A stretch of 64,000 nt of DNA, from contig SOER01000004.1 of NCBI GenBank assembly GCA_021646405.1, positions 1 to 64,000 of the forward strand, in the 5' to 3' direction. The notes under the pieces were generated by a model that was not told where the DNA came from, made no database searches, and saw only the letters and a list, made by a program, of their open reading frames with translations. This document shows, piece after piece, positions 30,155-39,139 of the stretch. Made by a program: the position numbers and the translations under genes. The DNA is from Candidatus Loosdrechtia aerotolerans. GTDB lineage: Bacteria; Planctomycetota; Brocadiia; Brocadiales; Brocadiaceae. How positions within the stretch are numbered: position 1 is the first letter of the stretch; each line of letters opens with the position of its first letter.

Positions 30155-30568
30155 ATGATGCTACGGTTTATTACATTTGTAGTCGTTGTCTCTGTCGTAT
30201 ATTACCTCATAAAGGGCCGTCTGAGAGGTAAGACGATAAAGAATGTTCGACACAGATATGGAGAAAGAACACAAGACACAGTTAGTGCACGCCTGAAGGA
30301 GATAGCGTATGTCTTCTACTCGGCAGTTAAAGACAGCAGCACCTGTGATGTATGTATGGCATTAGACGGAAGGCATTTATTGCCGGGCCATAAGATGCTT
30401 TCAAATATAAAACCTCCGCATGCCGGATGTAAGAATACACAGGGATGTCGATGTACGCTGGTATATGTAACGCGGGATGAAGAAGGTGGCAGAGAAATAG
30501 AATCTTTCTTAAGGAAACATGGTGGTATGTGTGACAGGAAGGCGATTGAGAAGGCGTTTCCCGCATAA
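30155..30568 (+). CDS. Membrane-anchored protein with phage Mu F/SPP1 gp7-like Cys-rich domain
   Basis: A 137-residue protein with an N-terminal TM helix (MMLRFITFVVVVSVVYYLI) followed by a domain with STCDVCMALDGR, then IKPPHAGCKNTQGCRCTLVYV. The spacing CxxC...LDG...PPHxxC...CRC resembles the C-terminal zinc-like module of phage Mu gpF/SPP1 gp7 minor head proteins. No other phage gene is in the window, and the TM anchor is not a head-protein feature, so this is more likely a domesticated or independently used module. Family assignment is from motif spacing only. AAGGAG lies within the end of the preceding gene. Confidence 0.6.
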   Translation: MMLRFITFVVVVSVVYYLIKGRLRGKTIKNVRHRYGERTQDTVSARLKEIAYVFYSAVKDSSTCDVCMALDGRHLLPGHKMLSNIKPPHAGCKNTQGCRCTLVYVTRDEEGGREIESFLRKHGGMCDRKAIEKAFPA

Positions 30569-30971
30569 AATCAGCATTATCTGGTTAGGCTTTTGTTTTA
30601 TTTTATTGTTCGTAACACCTTCGTTTTTTGAAAAATAACCCCGCAAGGGTGAAATATCAAGAGCGAAAATGAAGCAGAAAGCTCCGGAGGAGCGGTATAT
30701 TAATAGAACAAGAATACACTTCCGTGGGTAAGCTCCAGAGGAGCGACATGTTAATAGAATGGTTCATGGTTCATGGCTCATAGTTTTTCGTTATCAGCTA
30801 TGAGCTATCAGCTATCAACTATATCTTCTATGCCGCTCCTCTGGAGCTTGATAGTGGTATGGTACACACTGTTTTTCTATTAACATACCGCTCCTAACGG
30901 AGCTTTTCAGGTTCTTTTTAAAAAACTAAAGCGTTACTTGAGCCACATATTTTTCGAGGAAAGGACACGCA
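30569..30971. repeat. Repeat-filled spacer: AGCTCC-GAGGAGC hairpin family, arranged head-to-head
   Basis: Units of the form AGCTCCxGAGGAGCGxxATxTTAATAGAA occur at 30679-30708 and 30730-30759 (plus). Inverted units occur at 30830-30849 and 30876-30905. Each contains a GCTCC/GGAGC hairpin. A CCCGCAAGGGTGAAAT word (30639-30654) and a GAGCTATCAGCTATCAAC run (30802-30819) fill the rest. A related inverted unit is at 31993-32010. No gene is seen between the upstream gene and cutA. Confidence 0.75.
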
Positions 30972-31295
30972 ATGTCTGGTTTTGTTGTAATTTTCTCTAC
31001 AGCAGGTAATCTGGAAGACGCGAGGAAAATCGGACAAACCCTGGTGGAAGAGGGCCTTGTTGCATGTTGTAATATTGTGCAATCGGTTGAATCTATTTTT
31101 AAATGGCAGGGTACGTTAAATACCGAACGTGAGGTGTTGATGATATTCAAGACGAGGGATGATATGTTTGATACGGTAGAGAAGCGTATCAAACAATTAC
31201 ATACGTATGAAGTACCTGAAGTTATTGCCATACCTGTCAGCCAGGGATCAAAAGATTATCTGGATTGGGTGTTAAAAGAACTTACCGTTGATTAG
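30972..31295 (+). CDS. cutA: CutA divalent-cation tolerance protein
   Basis: A 107-residue protein with the complete CutA1 pattern: VIFSTAGNLEDARKIGQTLV, then LVACCNIVQSVESIFKWQG, then EVLMIFKTR, then HTYEVPEVIAIPVSQGS. CutA forms a very stable trimer with a PII-like ferredoxin fold. It was named for copper tolerance, but its molecular role is unsettled. The length is normal for the family. It is flanked on both sides by repeat-filled spacers, so it is probably a single transcription unit. Confidence 0.93.
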   Translation: MSGFVVIFSTAGNLEDARKIGQTLVEEGLVACCNIVQSVESIFKWQGTLNTEREVLMIFKTRDDMFDTVEKRIKQLHTYEVPEVIAIPVSQGSKDYLDWVLKELTVD

Positions 31296-31406
31296 GAAAC
31301 CTCATATCTCTACTACCGCATATTTTTCTGCATGTGTTTTTATAACCTCGCCCAGGCCCATATGCATCAAGTTAGGCCTTCGGCGACTTTTGTCTGTTGT
31401 AAAGAT

Positions 31407-31480
31407 GTAGGGCAAGGCTTTAGCCTTGCTTTCCCGCCAGAATACCTGTACGGGGAGGCAACCCTAAAGGGTCGCCCTAC
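31407..31480. repeat. GTAGGGC...GCCCTAC repeat with internal hairpins
   Basis: Ends GTAGGGC/GCCCTAC are inverted. Inside are the perfect hairpins GCAAGGCT-TT-AGCCTTGC (31412-31429) and ACCCT-AA-AGGGT (31461-31472). This resembles a widespread bacterial dispersed-repeat design, here as a single copy in the window. Confidence 0.7.
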
Positions 31481-31504
31481 TTTGAAATTCTCAAGCATGT
31501 ACTT

Positions 31505-31709
31505 AACCCCGAAGGGGTGAAATGATTATAGCAAAAGAATAAACCACAGACTAATAACCCTGAAGGGGTGACATTATGAAGCTGTATTTTGGCGCCACCG
31601 TTCCGGGTTAGCTGTTATTTTCATTTTTTATTTACAAGTATGTCACCCCTTCGGGGTTTACAATTCTTCTGAGGCCTTTTGCTATAATCATGGCATCCCT
31701 TCGGGATTA
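31505..31709. repeat. CCCCGAAGGGGTGA nested inverted repeat
   Basis: Outer arms 31511-31537 and 31676-31702 are imperfect inverted copies of GAAGGGGTGAAATGATTATAGCAAAAG-like sequence (three mismatches in 27 by eye). Inner arms 31562-31574 and 31640-31652 are a second inverted pair. The A-B-b-a design parallels the 115-bp element, with unrelated sequence. Confidence 0.75.
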
Positions 31710-32069
31710 AAAACAATTGAACATAAAGAATCACTGTTGCATCATAGTAACATCATTACCCTTATAACAACACCTCTCCGTAAACCCGCTTATATAAAAT
31801 GAAAATTCCTATACCATCAAGCTAAGGAACGGTGCTGTATTTTTCTCAGGGTAGCACGTTCGTTTTTTGAAAAATATAATGGTCTCAAAACAAAATATTA
31901 GATAGCATAGTCGGTTTTATTAGAAAACACAGGGTTTTTGAACGCTGTAAAAGTGACATTTTGTTGCGGCATGTTCATTCCGTGCCCCTTTATGCCGCTC
32001 CTCCGGAGATTATCTTTACCCATATATTTTCAACCCGGTAACCGGATATGAAGCACGAAATGCGAAACA

Positions 32070-32102
32070 CGAAACTTGTCCTGAGTGGAGCGAACGGATC
32101 CG
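32070..32102. repeat. 33-bp dispersed repeat (GGATCCGTTCGC type), copy 2, inverted
   Basis: Reverse-complement relative of 25298-25330 with three differences in 33. It is preceded by CACGAAATGCGAAACACGAAA, words also present at 16.3 kb. Confidence 0.75.
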
Positions 32103-32124
32103 AAAATTTACAATAAGATTTTGT

Positions 32125-32153
32125 TTGACAAATAGGTAATCAGGGCATAACCT
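32125..32153 (+). promoter_or_regulatory. Candidate sigma-70-type promoter for the DUF4175 gene
   Basis: TTGACA (32125-32130) matches consensus, and after 17 bases comes TAACCT (32148-32153), a weak -10. It lies 35 bases upstream of the start codon at 32188, immediately after the 33-bp repeat. Confidence 0.4.
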
Positions 32154-32187
32154 TAACGTAACGTTATACGAAAAAGAGGTGGAGATC

Positions 32188-35100
32188 ATGTCCTTGAGCA
32201 TTATTGAATTTATAAAGAAACTTTCCGGTAAGTACAGGCAGGCCCTTACGGATCTTGTTGATTTTCTTGCCATTCTCAACTTCAGGGGGAAAAAACTACA
32301 GGATAACCAGAGTATTATAAATGCAACTTTACAGGCAGCTTGTAAAAAGGCTATCGTGAACAGGCTGTACGGAGGAGCTGCGCTTTTACTCTCTATTGCT
32401 CTCTGCCTTCTGGTTGCAGGTGTAATTGCCACCCCTGTCCTTCTGCGATTCCCCTTTGGACTTTTTATTTTTTACACAGGGAGCCTCCTTGCACTCTTCT
32501 TTGTCTTTGTAAAGGTGGTATTTTTACCCCTCCTTTCTTTATTGAACCGGGAAAAAATTGCACTCTTTATGGAAGAGAGATACCCCTCCTTAAACAACTC
32601 CCTTATTAGTTCGGTTCAGCTCACGAAAGGTACCTTACAGAAGAGGGGGGTAACCTATTCCGAACAGATGATCGGGATGCTTGTGGAGGATACAGCAAAC
32701 CAGGTAAAACAATTAGATATAAACCGTGTAATCAACAGGGGTTTTCTCCGGTTTACCTGTGTGATCCTTATTGCTTCATTCGTTATTTTTAGTACCGTGT
32801 ATATATATAATCATTCGTCTTTTCATAAAAATATACCGCTCCTTTTTAGCTATTTCAGTAAAGGAGAAGGTGTTGTTGAAAAAGGATTTGCTGCGTATTC
32901 GGGTCCTGTTATCGGTGATATTACCCTCGCGTACCGGTATCCCCTCTATACAGGGTTGTCACCAAAGACTATATACAACACAAGCGGAGACATAAAGGCG
33001 CTTAAGGGCAGTGAGGTGCAGATCAGCGCTTTGAGTGACCGGCCGCTTCTCTCTGCAGAAATGATTCTGAACGATTCAAAGAGGATTCCTCTCGAAATAG
33101 AGAACGGCAGGATGTTTAAGGGTAATTTATTATTATTTGAGAGCGGATCATATTGCTTTGAGACTACCGATTCAAACGGCAGGGTTGTTAAAGACACGGT
33201 CCTGCATACCATTCAGGTTGATCCGGACCAGTTTCCCGAAATCTCTATCAGATCCCCGGGGAAGGACCTTATTGTTAACGAAAAGGATACCGTAGAACTT
33301 ACGTATGCTGCCAGGGATGATTTTGGCATACATGAAATTACCCTGGTATTTGAACGGGGGGGAGAGAAGAAGACCGAAACCCTTATGCGGTCCGGTAAAA
33401 AGCGAACTGAATATAATGGGTCTTATCTCTGGTCACTTAGTGAACTCAATCTCCGGGAGGAAGAGAGGATTGCATACCATCTGGAGGTGAAGGATAACGA
33501 TACCATATCCGAACAGAAGGTTGGCAGTTCCAGGGTATATTATCTGGAAGTCTATAGTTCCCGGAAAAAACATCAGGATCTGATTCAGTTACAAGAGGCG
33601 TTGTTGCGGGAAATGCTCTTTCTGTTATCTGATGATTTAACAAAGAGGGTTGATGATGAGAAATGTACATCGAAGGATTATTTGATGATGATACAGGATG
33701 GTGTCCAGGGGTATGTAAAGAAGATCCATGATCTTTTTACCGATATTCTCGTCGGTATGCAGGATGATACCCTGGCAAATTACAGCGTGTATTATGCCCT
33801 CCAGAATCTCAAGGAGAAATTCCATACGGTTACGGATAAAAAACAGACGGCCGTTATGAGATCAGTACAGGATACAGCCGAAAGCAGTATGCCTGTTTCA
33901 GTATTGCAGGAATTACAAAAAACCCAGGATGAAGAGGTCGCCGAGGTTGAGAATATTATCCTCTTTATCAATGAAATGATAGAGAAGCAGAGACTTGAGG
34001 ATGTTTTGGATACGGGAAAGAACCTGGTTCAGTCCCAGAATACCATAGAGAAGCTCCTCAATTCACTGCGTGAGGGGAAGGACGAGAAACTCAATGAGAA
34101 GGTATTGGCGGAACTTATGCGTATCGAGGATACGCTTCAGCAAATGATGGAAAAACTTATGAAAATGGCACAGGGGGAGCACATGGATGAGTTCCTTAAT
34201 GCCGATGCCATGAAAACGATTGAACAGAATAGTCTCATGGAAGAATTGAACGCCATGAAGGATGCGTTGAGCAAGGGAGATCTGGATTCTGCCTTACAGG
34301 CAGCACAGAGGTTGCTCTCTGAACTTCAGAAGATGATGGATCAGATGGGGTCCTCTGCACAGAATTTTGCAGACCAGTCTTTTGGTGATATGCTTAAGGA
34401 TGCGAACCATCTGACGGATAAAATATCCGGACTGGAAAGTAAGGAAAGAGAACTCGCAGAAAATACCGATCAGTTAAAGAAAGAGATCCAGTCACGTACA
34501 TCCCAGGCAATGAATGAGACGCTGAAATCGTTCTTCGAAAAACAGGGAGAAAGGCTGGATACGATGAAGAGGGATTTGGCAGAGAGTAAGGAAATCCTGG
34601 CTGAAAACGGATTGGTTCAGAGATATCTGCAGGTGAATCGTGATCTGAAACGCATGTCAGAGGAAAGAGAGGCAATGACTGGCCGGTTGAATGAATTATT
34701 CGGCAGTCAGGAGGATGTTAATCAATTTCAAAGAGAATCTGAAAAACTTGCTGAATTGTTCAGAGAGAATGCTGAGTTAAACCGGGAAATTAACAGGGAT
34801 CCGATGCAGAGGAGTCTCCTGAATATGTCCCGGGATCTTCCGCAGATAGAGGAAAAGATTCCTTATCTGGAAGAGCTGCTGAAGGGGTGGGAGGCAAAGG
34901 AATCATTAGATCTGGCAGAAGACGTGTTACAGGATCTGGGTCGTTTAAACGACCGTATACAGAACGTCCTGAGGCAGAAAGAGGCTTCTCAAGCAGAGAT
35001 ACCGAAAGAGGACCTCGAGGTATCTGAAAAGGTAAATGATGCGGCAGATCAGAACCAGCAGATCGTTAATGACCTTAAAGCCATAATGCAGTCACTTGAA

Positions 35101-35634
35101 GAGCAAGCGCTTTCCGGTTTAACAGAGGATGACCGCAACGCCATGCAGGAGTATGCACAAAAACAGAAAGAGCTGCAGGAAGAAGCGGAGGAGTTGGCAG
35201 AGCTGGCCGATCAACTCTCCCGGCAAAATCCGTTTATGGATGAGAATGCGGATAACCAGCTTGATATGGCATCGCAATCAATGGGAGAAGCAAAAGAAAA
35301 ACTGGAAAAGCACGATGCAGAGGGGGCTGCTCTTGACGAGAGGGAATCGTTGTATCGTCTTGCACAGGCAAGAAAGGGTATGGAGATGGCAAAGGAACGC
35401 ATAGCAAAAGGAATGATGGGTGGTGGTATGCCCATGCCTATGCCGGGGCCTTTCCGCGGAAGGATGGATGAAGGTCAGTTTGGAACCTCTGCAGAAAAGG
35501 TTGAGATACCCTCGGAAGAGGCATATAAGGTACCAAAGGAGTTCCGGGAAGATATCCTGAACGCTTTAAAAGAGGGGTTGCCTGAAAAATACAGGGCATT
35601 GAATAGAGATTATTATCAGAGGTTAGTGGATTAA
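32188..35634 (+). CDS. DUF4175-family giant membrane/coiled-coil protein
   Basis: About 1148 residues from ATG 32188, preceded by GAGGTGGAG; a GTG at 32179 would add three residues. Three N-terminal TM helices (about 50-75, 80-105, 180-205) are followed by beta-rich extracytoplasmic domains (about 230-440). Then comes a very long alpha-helical region (about 450-1050) rich in Glu, Lys, Leu and Gln (for example LQKMMDQMGSSAQNF, KQKELQEEAEELAELADQLS). A Gly/Met/Pro stretch (MMGGGMPMPMPGPF) lies near the C-terminus. The architecture matches DUF4175 proteins, whose function is unknown. It is directly followed by a secreted TPR metalloprotease gene 8 bases downstream, so the two are probably partners in one envelope process. 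Confidence 0.82.
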   Translation: MSLSIIEFIKKLSGKYRQALTDLVDFLAILNFRGKKLQDNQSIINATLQAACKKAIVNRLYGGAALLLSIALCLLVAGVIATPVLLRFPFGLFIFYTGSLLALFFVFVKVVFLPLLSLLNREKIALFMEERYPSLNNSLISSVQLTKGTLQKRGVTYSEQMIGMLVEDTANQVKQLDINRVINRGFLRFTCVILIASFVIFSTVYIYNHSSFHKNIPLLFSYFSKGEGVVEKGFAAYSGPVIGDITLAYRYPLYTGLSPKTIYNTSGDIKALKGSEVQISALSDRPLLSAEMILNDSKRIPLEIENGRMFKGNLLLFESGSYCFETTDSNGRVVKDTVLHTIQVDPDQFPEISIRSPGKDLIVNEKDTVELTYAARDDFGIHEITLVFERGGEKKTETLMRSGKKRTEYNGSYLWSLSELNLREEERIAYHLEVKDNDTISEQKVGSSRVYYLEVYSSRKKHQDLIQLQEALLREMLFLLSDDLTKRVDDEKCTSKDYLMMIQDGVQGYVKKIHDLFTDILVGMQDDTLANYSVYYALQNLKEKFHTVTDKKQTAVMRSVQDTAESSMPVSVLQELQKTQDEEVAEVENIILFINEMIEKQRLEDVLDTGKNLVQSQNTIEKLLNSLREGKDEKLNEKVLAELMRIEDTLQQMMEKLMKMAQGEHMDEFLNADAMKTIEQNSLMEELNAMKDALSKGDLDSALQAAQRLLSELQKMMDQMGSSAQNFADQSFGDMLKDANHLTDKISGLESKERELAENTDQLKKEIQSRTSQAMNETLKSFFEKQGERLDTMKRDLAESKEILAENGLVQRYLQVNRDLKRMSEEREAMTGRLNELFGSQEDVNQFQRESEKLAELFRENAELNREINRDPMQRSLLNMSRDLPQIEEKIPYLEELLKGWEAKESLDLAEDVLQDLGRLNDRIQNVLRQKEASQAEIPKEDLEVSEKVNDAADQNQQIVNDLKAIMQSLEEQALSGLTEDDRNAMQEYAQKQKELQEEAEELAELADQLSRQNPFMDENADNQLDMASQSMGEAKEKLEKHDAEGAALDERESLYRLAQARKGMEMAKERIAKGMMGGGMPMPMPGPFRGRMDEGQFGTSAEKVEIPSEEAYKVPKEFREDILNALKEGLPEKYRALNRDYYQRLVD

Positions 35635-35642
35635 AGAACTTT

Positions 35643-37235
35643 ATGAAAAGAGTATTCATATTGGTACTATTCATAGCGGCGGTTATTACTTCATATAACA
35701 GTAAGGCCGCTATCGCCCTGGAGGGAAAATTCTTTGATATTGTAGGCGATATAGCTTACGGTGAGGAGTGTTTGCAGGCATGGCGAATTGATGAAGCATC
35801 GATGGTTGCCGGTAAGCTTCTTTCAATTGATCCGGAAAACCCGTATGTTTGTTTTTTTGTGGGTGAGGTGCGGTTTTACGAGGGGAATTACGGGGAATCG
35901 CTGTCATTTTTAAAACGTGCGCTACAGGAACCTGTTATCGCACAGAAGGGGCAGGAGTTCTATGACTTTGTAGATAAAATCTACCAGACAGCAGGTAAAT
36001 TTCAGGAGGTGAGAACAGAACATTTCATCTTCCGGTATAACGAAGAAAAGGATGGTATCTTAGTCAGCTATGCCCTTGATGCCCTTGAAAGGGCCTATCA
36101 TGCTATCGGCAGCGACCTTGATTATTTCCCGGAGGAGCCCGTCCTTGTTGAGGTATTTCCTGATGCGGAAAGCTTTTGTACCATTTCAACGCTTACCAGG
36201 GAAGAGATCGAGACCTCAGGTACCGTAGCAATTTGCCTGTTCAATCGTGTCATTATTACCAGTCCGCGTCTTCAACCCAGGGGATATCAGTGGCTTGATA
36301 CCCTTGCCCATGAGTATGTTCACTATGTCATAATGAAAAAAACTTACAACCGTGTACCCATCTGGCTCCACGAAGGTATTGCCAAATACGAAGAGAAACG
36401 CTGGCTTGAGAGTGGTCCCCCGCAGCTTCCGGTCTCTTTGGAAAGTTTGCTTGCCGAGGCTGTAGAAAAAGATTATTTTATCACATTTGACCAGATGCAC
36501 CCTTCCCTGGCTAAATTAGAGAGAAAAGAGGATACCGCACTCGCCTTTGCGGAGGTATTTACGGTTATTGATTATCTATTCAAAGAGGGTGGCTATCCTT
36601 TACTCGCTGCCCTTTTCGATGCTATTAAAAGCGGAAAGTCTACAGAAGATGCGGTACAATCGGTAACAGGGACCCCCTTTGATGAGTTTGAGAAGAAGTG
36701 GGTGCAGGACCTGAAACAAAAGGACCTCCGGAGGATCCATGGTATTCAGATACTTCCTACAAAGCTTCAGGAAACATCATCACTTGTTAATGATGTGGAA
36801 AGTGTTGCTGAAATAGAGGTGAAGGCTGCCAGAAAATATGCCGTTTTAGGTGATCTCCTGCGCCGGGAGGGACTCAATAGCGGAGCTATTGTAGAATACG
36901 AGAAGGCGTTTGAAAAAGCGAATAATATCTCACCCCAGATTCAAAATAAATTAGCCATGGCCTATATAATGGATACTCAGTATACAAAAGCCGAGGAGAT
37001 TTTAAAGATTGCCCTTGAATATTATCCTGAGTACACCACCACCTATATCTCACTTGGAGAATTGTACCGGCGGAAGGGTGAATATAATATGGCAGTAGAA
37101 ATTTTATCGCAGGCTAATTATATCAATCCTTTTAATCCCTTCATTCACAGAGACCTGGCGTCTCTCTATAGTAAGCTGAACAGGAAAGAGGATGCCGAGC
37201 TTGAATTACAGAGGCTTATGACATTAACACAATAG
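35643..37235 (+). CDS. Secreted gluzincin metalloprotease (peptidase MA type) with TPR repeats
   Basis: A 530-residue protein with a signal peptide (residues 1-25) and an N-terminal TPR-like segment (about 45-115). A gluzincin catalytic domain follows, with HEYVH (223-227) and the third zinc ligand Glu244 in WLHEGIAKYEE. C-terminal TPR repeats (about 395-525) complete it. This is the layout of peptidase MA-like proteins. The active-site residues are intact, so it is probably a functional periplasmic zinc protease whose substrates are bound by the TPR arms. It starts 8 bases after the DUF4175 gene, and its stop codon lies at the edge of a large inverted repeat. Confidence 0.87.
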   Translation: MKRVFILVLFIAAVITSYNSKAAIALEGKFFDIVGDIAYGEECLQAWRIDEASMVAGKLLSIDPENPYVCFFVGEVRFYEGNYGESLSFLKRALQEPVIAQKGQEFYDFVDKIYQTAGKFQEVRTEHFIFRYNEEKDGILVSYALDALERAYHAIGSDLDYFPEEPVLVEVFPDAESFCTISTLTREEIETSGTVAICLFNRVIITSPRLQPRGYQWLDTLAHEYVHYVIMKKTYNRVPIWLHEGIAKYEEKRWLESGPPQLPVSLESLLAEAVEKDYFITFDQMHPSLAKLERKEDTALAFAEVFTVIDYLFKEGGYPLLAALFDAIKSGKSTEDAVQSVTGTPFDEFEKKWVQDLKQKDLRRIHGIQILPTKLQETSSLVNDVESVAEIEVKAARKYAVLGDLLRREGLNSGAIVEYEKAFEKANNISPQIQNKLAMAYIMDTQYTKAEEILKIALEYYPEYTTTYISLGELYRRKGEYNMAVEILSQANYINPFNPFIHRDLASLYSKLNRKEDAELELQRLMTLTQ

Positions 37236-37402
37236 GACGCAGATTTGCGCAGATAAACGCAGATTTCATAAACCTTCCCGAAAAAACCATATGAACCACG
37301 GATGAACCTGGTGCGGCCTTTGGCCGCACCAGGTTCATCCGTGGTTCATAGTAAATGTTTTTTATCTTGTAAATCTGCGTCCATCAGCGTTCATCTGCGT
37401 CC
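37235..37402. repeat. Nested inverted repeat with perfect 28-bp hairpin between convergent genes
   Basis: Core: left arm 37291-37318, 3-base loop TTT, right arm 37322-37349, perfectly complementary over 28 bases (ATGAACCACGGATGAACC...). Outside are GGACGCAGATT words at 37235 and inverted ATCTGCGTCC words at 37373 and 37393. The hairpin could terminate both convergent genes, although no clean U-run adjoins it. The right edge encodes the last residues of the oxidase gene. Confidence 0.88.
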
Positions 37403-38901
37403 TCATTATTCAGGAACTCTTCCGGAATAATATTTCCTCTTCCTAAAATTCCGTCCGGGTCAAGTTTCTTTTTTATGAGGGCCATTTCCATCATGCCTGA
37501 CCTGCCTGTCATCTTCAAAAGGTAGATCTTCTTTATCTTACCGATACCATGTTCTGCGGACAGAGAACCTCCCCATTGAATAATCTGGCTGGCTAACTGG
37601 TTATAGAGTTCCCATCCTTTTTTCGCCTCCTGATCATTTCGCGGGAGGATGTTAACGTGGAGGTGATTATCTGCAATGTGTCCGAAAGTACAGTATTGGA
37701 GGCCGGAGTTTTCCAGGTATTGCTGGTATAACCCGAGAAGGTCAAAAAAATGTTCGTTTGGAACAGTAAAATCTGTACCAATCTTCATCTGTTTATACTG
37801 ACGGAGGATCTTGTTCACGAGGGCAGGGATGGCGTGGCGGAATATGCGAAACCTGGTATGTTCTTTTACGCTCTTTCCGAACCAGCTCTGACTGAGGAGT
37901 ACGTGGTGATTTTGAAGCAGTTGAAGCCATTCGGTTGTGAGTCTTGTTTCTGAACCGGGGCGAATCTCTTGTTCGAAAAATATCGCTGACCGGGCTTGCT
38001 GCGGGATTTCGGGGTAGATGTCACGCAGGATATTAAGTGCAGAGAAATCAAAGTATTCCAGGACACAGGCATTCAGTGAATCTTTTTCCCGGGAGATACG
38101 GTTCTTTAGTGACTCTTCTCTCACCTGATCTACAAATTGCCAGGCATGTTCTTTCTGTTCGAAAAAGGCAATTCCGCTGAAAAACCCGTATGGTTTTGGA
38201 ATCAATTCAACTTCAACCTCAGTAAATACCCCTAAGGTTCCTTCTGATCCGATGAAAAGATCGAGTGCATCCATTCCCGGGGCCACATAGTAACCGGCGG
38301 AGTGTTTTGTATGAGGCAGGGTATAGTGGGGTAACGGTAATTCAAACGTATTTTTTGAACCCTTTACGATAAGATAGTTCTCATTATTTGCGAAGCATTC
38401 CCCGCGACGTAACTCTAAAATATCTCCTGTCGGGAGAACAATCTTTAAACGTCTTACCCAGTTTCGTGTTGCTCCATATTGAAAACTTCTTGCCCCTGAG
38501 GCATTTGTTGCTACACTTGCACCGATAAAGGCATTCTGTTCTGTAGGGTCGGGCGGATAAAGGAACCCATGTGCTGAAACTGCTTCCTGAAGTTTCCGGA
38601 GAGTGATAGCCGGACCTGTTACGGCATAAGCGGAGTTTTCATGAATCCGGCAGACCTTCCTGAATCCACCTAGCTTCGTGGTAGAAAGGATAATTCCCCC
38701 AAAAGGTATCCTCGCCCCTACAAGGCCTGTTCCATTGCCTGCAACTGTTACCGGGGTTTTGGAACGACATGCCTCATCCAGAATGTGGATAACATCCTGT
38801 TCATCCTCCGGGAAAACGACTTCGTGTGCATACCCGCCGCTGAGGTTTGAGGCATCATGCAGATAGGGAAGTATTATCTCCGGATCTGTACTGCGAATCA
38901 T
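37384..38901 (-). CDS. FAD-linked oxidase (GlcD / D-lactate dehydrogenase family)
   Basis: A 505-residue flavoenzyme with an FAD_binding_4 domain (about 25-200: VTVAGNGTGLVGARIPFGG; NASGARSFQYGATRNWV) and a C-terminal FAD-linked oxidase domain (about 230-490, with GHIADNHLHVNI and SAEHGIGKIKK). Such enzymes oxidise D-lactate, glycolate or other 2-hydroxy acids to 2-oxo acids and pass electrons to quinone or a partner Fe-S protein. Length is typical. The last residues, DADER, are encoded inside the dispersed repeat at 37235-37402, so the native C-terminus may have been altered by repeat insertion. Substrate is not determinable. The gene is a stand-alone unit. Confidence 0.88.
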   Translation of the reverse strand: MIRSTDPEIILPYLHDASNLSGGYAHEVVFPEDEQDVIHILDEACRSKTPVTVAGNGTGLVGARIPFGGIILSTTKLGGFRKVCRIHENSAYAVTGPAITLRKLQEAVSAHGFLYPPDPTEQNAFIGASVATNASGARSFQYGATRNWVRRLKIVLPTGDILELRRGECFANNENYLIVKGSKNTFELPLPHYTLPHTKHSAGYYVAPGMDALDLFIGSEGTLGVFTEVEVELIPKPYGFFSGIAFFEQKEHAWQFVDQVREESLKNRISREKDSLNACVLEYFDFSALNILRDIYPEIPQQARSAIFFEQEIRPGSETRLTTEWLQLLQNHHVLLSQSWFGKSVKEHTRFRIFRHAIPALVNKILRQYKQMKIGTDFTVPNEHFFDLLGLYQQYLENSGLQYCTFGHIADNHLHVNILPRNDQEAKKGWELYNQLASQIIQWGGSLSAEHGIGKIKKIYLLKMTGRSGMMEMALIKKKLDPDGILGRGNIIPEEFLNNEDADER

Positions 38902-39139
38902 ATTTGTTTCTCATGGTTTTTGTGTTTTTTATAATTATCGTAAAGAATTAAGAGGTATTTCCTATGATACCAGTTGTTATAAGCAAAGTAAAGCCGGGCA
39001 GGGCATTGCTCCATATGCATCAGGCTTTAGAAAGGTTGATAAGAGCAAACAAGAATTAATTTTCCTTGAATGCCTTAAAAATGCTGGTAGAATCAGAGAA
39101 TATCCAAAACCATACAAATACAGAGAGAAGAGGTTGAAA

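Larger units (their letters stand above)
31296..32124. other. Long spacer (about 830 bases) built from several repeat families
   Basis: Contents in order: TATGCATCAAGTTAG word (31360-31374), a hairpin block 31407-31480, a nested inverted repeat 31505-31709, an ATCAAGCTAAGGAAC word (31820-31834), an inverted AGCTCC unit (31993-32010) and a 33-bp repeat (32070-32102). A 62-codon plus-strand frame (31332-31520) reads through two of these blocks and is rejected as a gene. No RNA gene is recognised. Confidence 0.7.

Noticed and set aside
30155-30568. Prophage remnant
   Set aside because: Only one gene has a phage-head-like motif, it carries a TM anchor, and no integrase, tail, terminase or attachment sites are seen.
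31332-31520. 62-codon ORF downstream of cutA
   Set aside because: It crosses two dispersed repeats and resembles no protein; no ribosome site.
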